From assembly GCA_018716965.1 (NCBI GenBank), contig DVJF01000064.1, positions 1-45,659 of the forward strand: a stretch of 45,659 nt of DNA, read 5' to 3'. The stretch's first letter is position 1. Each line of letters begins with the position of its first letter. The translations under genes and the position numbers were made by a program. Under the pieces are notes generated by a model. The model was not told where the DNA came from, searched no databases, and was given only the letters and a program-made list of their open reading frames with translations. The DNA is from Candidatus Caccenecus avistercoris. Its GTDB lineage: Bacteria > Bacillota_I > Bacilli_A > RF39 > UBA660. Positions 39,938 to 45,659 of the stretch are shown in pieces.

Positions 39938-41011
39938 ATGAATATCAAATGGAATTATACTAATAAACTAGTAAACGATTTGTTAAAAATTAATAAAGCT
40001 AAAGAAATTGTTGATTTATTAGAGCTTCCTGTATTTATTGAGGAAGAAATAAAGAAAGACTCTCTTGCTAAAAGAGTTCATTATTCTACTAAAATTGAAG
40101 GAAATAATTTAAATCTTAGAGAAGTAAAAGATATTATTGAAAATAAAAATGATTCACATGAAAGAAATGCTTTGGAAGTAAGGAATTATTATAATGCTTT
40201 AATTTATCTTAATAAAGAATCGGAAACTGCAAAACAAATAACAGAAGAATTAATATTTAAAGTTCATAACTTGGTTAGTGGCAAACATTTAACTTTTAAA
40301 AATAATTATCGAGATGGGCAAAATGTTGTTGCTGATTCAGTAACTGGTGCAATTGTTTATTTACCACCCGAAGCTAAAGATGTTCCCAGTTTAATGAAAC
40401 AAATGATTAGTGAGTACAATTCAAAAGAATACGATGACTTACCTATTCCTATAAAAGCCGGAATCTTAGCTTATGAGTTTGTTACAATTCATCCTTTTTG
40501 GGATGGTAATGGGCGTTGTGCCAGATTATTTGCAACATTTATCTTAAAATCATACGGTTATGATCTGAAAGGGTTTTATGTTTTAGAAGAATTTTATGAT
40601 AAAAATATTGCTGAATATTATCGTTCTTTACAGATGGGATTGCATCATAACTTTTATTTTGGAAGAAATGAAGCGAATATTACAGAATGGTTAGAATATT
40701 TTGTATCTACTATGGCAACAACTTTTGAAGTTGTTGGAAATAGAGTTAAAGAAATTTATGAAAATAGTAAGGACAAGATTGATGTTTTAGATACTTTAGA
40801 TAAAAGAGAACGTTGGGTTGCCAATTATATTCTTACAAATAATAAAATAAAAGCTAAAGATATTGCTAATCATTTTAAAATTAATTTAGATACTGCTAAT
40901 AACTGGATTAAAAGGTGGGTTGAAAATGACTTTTTGACCAGATATAATAATACACAGATTCGTAATATTGATTATGTTTTAACTGATAAATATGTTAACA
41001 AATTAAAATAA
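39938..41011 (+). CDS. Fic family protein with C-terminal HTH-like region
   Basis: HPFWDGNGRCAR Fic motif; STKIEGN matches the (S/T)xxxE(G/N) inhibitory motif. Confidence 0.93.
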   Translation: MNIKWNYTNKLVNDLLKINKAKEIVDLLELPVFIEEEIKKDSLAKRVHYSTKIEGNNLNLREVKDIIENKNDSHERNALEVRNYYNALIYLNKESETAKQITEELIFKVHNLVSGKHLTFKNNYRDGQNVVADSVTGAIVYLPPEAKDVPSLMKQMISEYNSKEYDDLPIPIKAGILAYEFVTIHPFWDGNGRCARLFATFILKSYGYDLKGFYVLEEFYDKNIAEYYRSLQMGLHHNFYFGRNEANITEWLEYFVSTMATTFEVVGNRVKEIYENSKDKIDVLDTLDKRERWVANYILTNNKIKAKDIANHFKINLDTANNWIKRWVENDFLTRYNNTQIRNIDYVLTDKYVNKLK

Positions 41012-41052
41012 GCCGAATTTAAGCCGAATTTAAGCCGAATTTAAGCCGAATA
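41009..41052 (+). repeat. four tandem 11-bp repeats TAAGCCGAATT
   Basis: direct reading; fic stop codon is the first three bases of unit 1. Confidence 0.9.
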
Positions 41053-41163
41053 TTTTGTTTTGGCTTTATTCTTTCTAAAAGTTGGTTAATACTGTTGCAA
41101 AAAACCACTTTTTTTTTGAAAGTAAACATGCTATAATAATTTTATAATAGGTAGGTTGATAGA

Positions 41164-43128
41164 ATGATATTTGGTAAAATTTTGTATATTAGTGATAATA
41201 TAGCACATGTAGAAAATGTAAGTAAAGATACCATTACAGCTGATTTAATGAATATTCATGTCGTATTTGAAGATAAAGATCAAAGAATACTGGGTGAAGT
41301 TATTGAATTAAATGATGAAGAAATTAAAATTCGCTTTTTGGGTGAGTATGTTGGTACAAGATATGTTAATGGTGTTATTAGAAAACCACTTTTATCAAGT
41401 ACACTTCGTATTATTAATAGTGAAGAGTTATTAGAGTTAGTAGGTACACTTAGTAATAAAAGCTTTGTTTTAGGTGATAGTGCTACTTATAAGGGTTTTC
41501 AAATATGTCCTAGTATTAATGATTTATTTTCCAATCATTTAGCGATATTTGGTAACTCTGGTTCTGGTAAATCTTGTGGTGTATCAAGAATTATTCAAAA
41601 TATATTTAGTAATCCTAAAACAGTAACTTATAATGCGAATATGTTTTTCTTTGATGCTTATGGTGAATATAAAAATGCTTTTGGTTCTCTAAATAAAATT
41701 AATCCTAGTTATAATTATAAGTTTATTACGACAAATCCTACAGAGCCAACTGATTATTTACTGAAAATACCTGTAAATTTGTTAACACTTGATGATGTAG
41801 CATTACTACTTCAAGCAAATTCCCATTCGCAATTACCAATTTTGGAACGTAGTATTAAATATGCGAAAATATTTTCTAGTGATAGTGAAGAAGTAACCAA
41901 ATATAAAAACCATTTAATTGCGAAAGCACTTATTGCTATTTTATTTAGTAATGCTACAACAAGTTATAAGAAAAATGAAATATTTAAAGTTATTGAAGTA
42001 TGTCATACCAAAGAATTTAATTTTGATTCGGTAATACCGGGACTAGGTTACACCAGAAGTTTTAGTGAATGTTTTGAAATTGATTCGAATGGTAATTTTG
42101 GTGAATCAGTATTAATTACGGAATATATTTTAAAACATATTGATGAATCTATTACCGAAATGCCTATTCCGGAAAAAGCTTTTTATACTTTAAAAGATTT
42201 GGCTAATGCTCTAGAATTTACCTTAATAAGTGAAGGATTTCAAGGAAATCAAGCGATGTATAATGAAGCGATGATTTTGCAAGTAAGACTTAATACGATT
42301 ATTGGCGGTAATGTTAATAATTATTTTGATGGTTCTAAATATACTAGTGTTGAAGAATTTGTATCAGAATTATGTCGTAAGGAAAATGCTAGAGCTCAAA
42401 TTGTTAATATTAATTTGGAAGATATAGATGATGCTTATGCCAAAGTTATTGTTAAAATTATTTCTAAATTATTATTCGATTATGCGAAAAGTTTAACAAA
42501 CCGTGCAAGTATTCCGTTTCATTTATTCTTAGAAGAAGCTCATAGATATATCCAACAAGATACAGATACTTTCTTACTAGGATATAATATATTTGATCGG
42601 ATTGCTAAAGAAGGTCGTAAATATGGAGTAATTCTTGATATTATTTCGCAAAGACCAGTAGAAATTAGTGATACGGTTATTGCTCAATGTTCTAACTTCT
42701 TGATATTTAAAATGACACACCCTAAAGATATTAAATATATTGAAGAAATGCTTCCAAATATTAGTGCCGATGTTATTGAGAAAATGAAAGTATTACAACC
42801 AGGAAACTGTGTAGTGTTTGGTTCAGCTTTTAAAATACCAATGATTTGTAAATTGGAGATGCCAGATCCAATGCCATATTCGACAAACTGTAATGTATCG
42901 GCTTGTTGGGAAGAAGATCCAAGTAGTGCTCCAAGAATAACACCAGAACCGGTTGCTAATAATTATGTAACGGAGGGAGTAGCAACAGATGTTATAGAAA
43001 GTGATATAGCAGCATCCAATGATACTCCGGCAGTTAATGAACCAGTTAATCCTAATCCTGTTAATAATGGGGCTAATGAAGATTTTGATCCTATGTCAGG
43101 ACTTGGAGATATATCAAAATTTGGTTAG
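41164..43128 (+). CDS. HerA-like/DUF87 ATPase
   Basis: LAIFGNSGSGKSCGVSRIIQNIF, FLEEAHRYI, SQRPVEISDTVIAQCSNFLIFKM. Confidence 0.85.
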   Translation: MIFGKILYISDNIAHVENVSKDTITADLMNIHVVFEDKDQRILGEVIELNDEEIKIRFLGEYVGTRYVNGVIRKPLLSSTLRIINSEELLELVGTLSNKSFVLGDSATYKGFQICPSINDLFSNHLAIFGNSGSGKSCGVSRIIQNIFSNPKTVTYNANMFFFDAYGEYKNAFGSLNKINPSYNYKFITTNPTEPTDYLLKIPVNLLTLDDVALLLQANSHSQLPILERSIKYAKIFSSDSEEVTKYKNHLIAKALIAILFSNATTSYKKNEIFKVIEVCHTKEFNFDSVIPGLGYTRSFSECFEIDSNGNFGESVLITEYILKHIDESITEMPIPEKAFYTLKDLANALEFTLISEGFQGNQAMYNEAMILQVRLNTIIGGNVNNYFDGSKYTSVEEFVSELCRKENARAQIVNINLEDIDDAYAKVIVKIISKLLFDYAKSLTNRASIPFHLFLEEAHRYIQQDTDTFLLGYNIFDRIAKEGRKYGVILDIISQRPVEISDTVIAQCSNFLIFKMTHPKDIKYIEEMLPNISADVIEKMKVLQPGNCVVFGSAFKIPMICKLEMPDPMPYSTNCNVSACWEEDPSSAPRITPEPVANNYVTEGVATDVIESDIAASNDTPAVNEPVNPNPVNNGANEDFDPMSGLGDISKFG

Positions 43129-43163
43129 AAAAAGATTAGAACTTTCTTATTCTAATCTTTTTT
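43129..43163. terminator. bidirectional terminator (HerA gene on +, ncRNA on -)
   Basis: AAAAAGATTAGAA...TTCTAATCTTTTT. Confidence 0.8.
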
Positions 43164-43753
43164 TGATTGTTCTTTGATAATTAGATAAATGATGTTTCTC
43201 ACATTAATAACTATTATAAAACTATTTTTTATTTCAGCCATTAGCCAGTAATTGCCCTCATAAAGGAGCGACCTTTATTCTTCAATTACCTACAAGTACT
43301 AAAGAAGACTTGCACTTCCAAATTTCATGCGCATAGGAATAATTTACTTGTTTAATACGGAATCGAACCGCGACAACCATCTTTTTTTTGCAGATTTGCA
43401 CTACTTTAACCAATCTCTAATCTTATAACATATCACTATGTATCAACTGCAAATAGCTTATTGGCATTCTTTAAAACTCTTTAGATGCCACTCTAATAAG
43501 TCTTAAAGTTAATCTTCCTTTTTTCTACAAGGAAAGTTTATGATGACTACGATTAGGATTGTGCTTTATAATCCAATAATAGTATTGCTAATATCTTTTT
43601 CGTTACTTCGTAACTCCCAGTTTAATATTACTATTAAACTAACTCAATCCTCTAAAAGTTCGCACTATTAAATAATAAGCATAAGATACACCCATACAAA
43701 ATTGCCTTTTTGTCTATCATATGGTTCATTTATCTAATTGTCAAAGAACAATG
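43135..43753 (-). ncRNA. large structured ncRNA candidate (~600 nt; ROOL/GOLLD-like class suspected)
   Basis: minus-strand TTGACA-17-TATAAT; 27-nt complementary ends (43166-43192 / 43726-43752, one mismatch); several internal hairpins; terminator; no ORF. Confidence 0.65.
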
Positions 43754-43760
43754 TATATGA

Positions 43761-43789
43761 ATTATATCATGGTATATTACATTTGTCAA
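43761..43789 (-). promoter_or_regulatory. consensus promoter TTGACA-17-TATAAT driving the large ncRNA
   Basis: exact consensus boxes, 17-bp spacer, just upstream of the closing-stem arm. Confidence 0.85.
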
Positions 43790-43833
43790 TAAAATTGTAT
43801 AATTTTTTTGAGTGTAAAAATGTGTCTAAGTAC

Positions 43834-43863
43834 TTGAATAAGATTTCTAATATATGCTATAAT
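43834..43863 (+). promoter_or_regulatory. promoter TTGAAT-18-TATAAT driving the small RNA
   Basis: near-consensus boxes. Confidence 0.65.
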
Positions 43864-43868
43864 AATAA

Positions 43869-44018
43869 TGCCTAGAGGATATAGTTTATCTGTAGCATAA
43901 AACCGACTATGTGATATTCTTGGGAGAATAATTACATGTGGAGTTGAAGACTGGTCTTTGATTAGCCAGGATCCGGAAGCATGTATGTTTCTTACCACCT
44001 CGCGAGAGCGGGTTTTTT
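43869..44018 (+). ncRNA. ssrS: small structured RNA, 6S RNA candidate
   Basis: promoter, internal stem ATGTGATATTCT-TGGG-AGAATAATTACAT, terminator CCTCGC-GAGA-GCGGGTTTTTT; upstream of tcdA, comparable to B. subtilis 6S between aspS and yrvM. Confidence 0.55.
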
Positions 44019-44019
44019 A

Positions 44020-44055
44020 TCACCAGATAGACTTTCCATCTGGGTTTTTATTTGC
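44020..44055 (+). terminator. second tandem terminator
   Basis: CCAGAT...ATCTGGGTTTTTATT. Confidence 0.65.
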
Positions 44056-44078
44056 TATAATTTAAGAAGGTGATATAC

Positions 44079-44765
44079 ATGTTTGAACGTTTAATATCGT
44101 TAATTGGTACGGATAATTTAGAAAAAATAGAAAGTAGGAAAATATTACTAGTTGGTATTGGGGGAGTAGGTGGGTTTACTCTAGAGGCTTTAGTTAGAAC
44201 GGGATTTGTAAATATTACGATTGTAGATGGAGATACTATTGATGAGTCTAATTTAAATAGACAAATTATTACTAATATTAATAATATAGGTCATTCTAAA
44301 GTAGTGGAAGCTTTAAATAGATATACTTCTATTAATAGTAGTATAAATATAAAAGCTATAGATGTAATGTTAACTAAAGATAATTTTTATGAATACATTA
44401 ATGAAAATTATGATTATATTATTGATGCTTGTGATGACTTAACTATTAAATTAGAATTAATACGTTATGCTAAGGAACATAATATTAAAATAATTAGTGC
44501 CTTAGGAACGGGTAAGAAACTTAATCCTACTTGTTTAGAAATCACAACCCTTGATAAAACCGAAAATGACCCACTTGCTAGAAAACTTAGAAGTATGGTA
44601 AGACATGCTAACTTGGATTTAAATATACCAGTTGTATTTAGTAAAGAAACTAGTATGGATACTGATAATGTTATAGGTTCAGCTATATTTGTACCAGCTG
44701 TAGCAGGACTATATTTAGCTAATTATGTATTTTTAGATATATTAAAACCTCAAGATAACTCTTGA
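44079..44765 (+). CDS. tcdA: tRNA threonylcarbamoyladenosine dehydratase (ThiF/E1-like)
   Basis: ILLVGIGGVGGFTLEALVRTGF, DGDTIDESNLNRQI. Confidence 0.88.
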   Translation: MFERLISLIGTDNLEKIESRKILLVGIGGVGGFTLEALVRTGFVNITIVDGDTIDESNLNRQIITNINNIGHSKVVEALNRYTSINSSINIKAIDVMLTKDNFYEYINENYDYIIDACDDLTIKLELIRYAKEHNIKIISALGTGKKLNPTCLEITTLDKTENDPLARKLRSMVRHANLDLNIPVVFSKETSMDTDNVIGSAIFVPAVAGLYLANYVFLDILKPQDNS

Positions 44766-45205
44766 GGTTCATCTATTTTACCTAATAGATAATCGGCTGA
44801 TAAATGGTATTTTTTGCAAATGGTATATAAAAAGGGAGTAGCAATTATGTTACGACCTCTCTCAAAACCAACGATAGCCGACTGAGAAGTGTTTAGAATA
44901 TCTGCTAATTTAGCTTGAGTTATTTTTCTTTCTTTTCTGAAAGTTTTTAATCGTTCTTGACTTAATTCTTCATTTATTTCCTTTTTGGAATTCGTATATT
45001 TCTTTTTATTTGTTAGTCCCAGAATATAATCTATAGAGCAATCAAAAATATTAGCGACTTCATTTAATCTTTTTATAGGAATGATATCATATTGTTGTTC
45101 AAATTGATTATAAGAGCTTCTTTTAATATTTAATAGTTTAGCCATGTCATATTGCGATAAGTTATGATATTCTCTTAATTCCTTTAGTCTTTCTTTGTAA
45201 TTCAT
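44750..45205 (-). CDS. double-HTH XRE family regulator, paralog of the 23876 gene
   Basis: LSQYDMAKLLNIKRSSYNQFEQ and ITQAKLADILNTSQSAIVGFERG; FDCSIDYILGLTNKKKY shared with the paralog. Confidence 0.87.
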   Translation of the reverse strand: MNYKERLKELREYHNLSQYDMAKLLNIKRSSYNQFEQQYDIIPIKRLNEVANIFDCSIDYILGLTNKKKYTNSKKEINEELSQERLKTFRKERKITQAKLADILNTSQSAIVGFERGRNIIATPFLYTICKKYHLSADYLLGKIDEPQELS

Positions 45206-45278
45206 CTTAATCACCATATAAATTTTCTCATGATTTCTTTCTTAATCAAAAAACTGGACTGTGTAGGTGATATTTTTC

Positions 45279-45307
45279 TTGACTTTTAGAATAGCTTAAA
45301 TTATAAT
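45279..45307 (+). promoter_or_regulatory. sigma-70-type promoter TTGACT-17-TATAAT
   Basis: matches 24419-24447 almost exactly. Confidence 0.7.
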
Positions 45308-45390
45308 TTAACTATAAGGTGGATAGTTCATTATAAAATATTATGATGTTGTTTTAGATGAAGTTCTACTTATGGTAAAGGAAGATTTAA

Positions 45391-45659
45391 ATGGAACGAA
45401 AAAGTAAGAAAATATGGATTATAGGTGGGTTAGTATTATGTTTAGTAGCAGTTATAGGTATAACCTTTGCTTTCTTTTCAACTGGAGGAACCCAAAATAC
45501 TGCTAATACATTTACCAGTGGATGCTTGAATATTGAATTAACTGATGCATCAGCATCCATTAATTTAACGAATACTTACCCCATAAGTGATGTCGAAGGA
45601 GTAGATAGTACAAGTTATGATTTTACAATAAGAAATACTTGTGATACTAGTACAAACTA
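45391..45659 (+). CDS. TasA/camelysin-like secreted protein with SipW-type signal, truncated by window end
   Basis: MERKSKKIWIIGGLVLCLVAVIGITFAFFSTGGTQNTANTFTSGCLNIELTD. Confidence 0.7.
   Translation, partial: MERKSKKIWIIGGLVLCLVAVIGITFAFFSTGGTQNTANTFTSGCLNIELTDASASINLTNTYPISDVEGVDSTSYDFTIRNTCDTSTN

Noticed and set aside
39938-41011. Fic toxin-antitoxin pair
   Set aside because: no adjacent small antitoxin; the STKIEGN motif suggests intramolecular inhibition
43166-43752. MITE or insertion sequence based on terminal inverted repeats
   Set aside because: promoter directly outside one arm, terminator outside the other, internal hairpins and no visible target-site duplication fit an RNA gene better; still to be tested
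43786-43998. 70-aa minus-strand ORF
   Set aside because: overlaps the small-RNA gene and both divergent promoters; composition explained by the RNA

Overview
AT-rich, Bacilli/Mollicutes-like chromosomal window on the standard code (TGA is used as a stop, TGG for Trp). Most of it is housekeeping: lepA, hemW, comEA/comEC, holA, rnhC, helD, tRNA-Glu/Ile/Lys, rnc-smc, def, an ftsW-like gene, nadK, a spoVB-like gene, comN, rel, dtd, a T-box, hisS, archaeal-type aspS, asnS, gatCAB and tcdA. Accessory parts: (i) a DUF1016 (YhcG) nuclease remnant and a second copy with a one-base C-terminal frameshift; (ii) a group II intron next to the nadK terminator with an internally deleted RT ORF; (iii) two paralogous modules, each a double-HTH XRE regulator divergent from a membrane-anchored surface protein, sharing a near-identical promoter and an AAGT-N3-ACTT element; (iv) a BRO-family gene inserted between spoVB and comN; (v) a Fic gene with 11-bp repeats at its stop codon; (vi) a ~600-nt ORF-free region at 43.13-43.75 kb with a consensus minus-strand promoter, 27-nt complementary ends, internal hairpins, a tRNA-like patch and a terminator. 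I read (vi) as a large ornate ncRNA (ROOL/GOLLD class is the best guess), divergent from a ~150-nt 6S-like RNA upstream of tcdA. All calls are from reading the sequence; no searches or folding programs were run.
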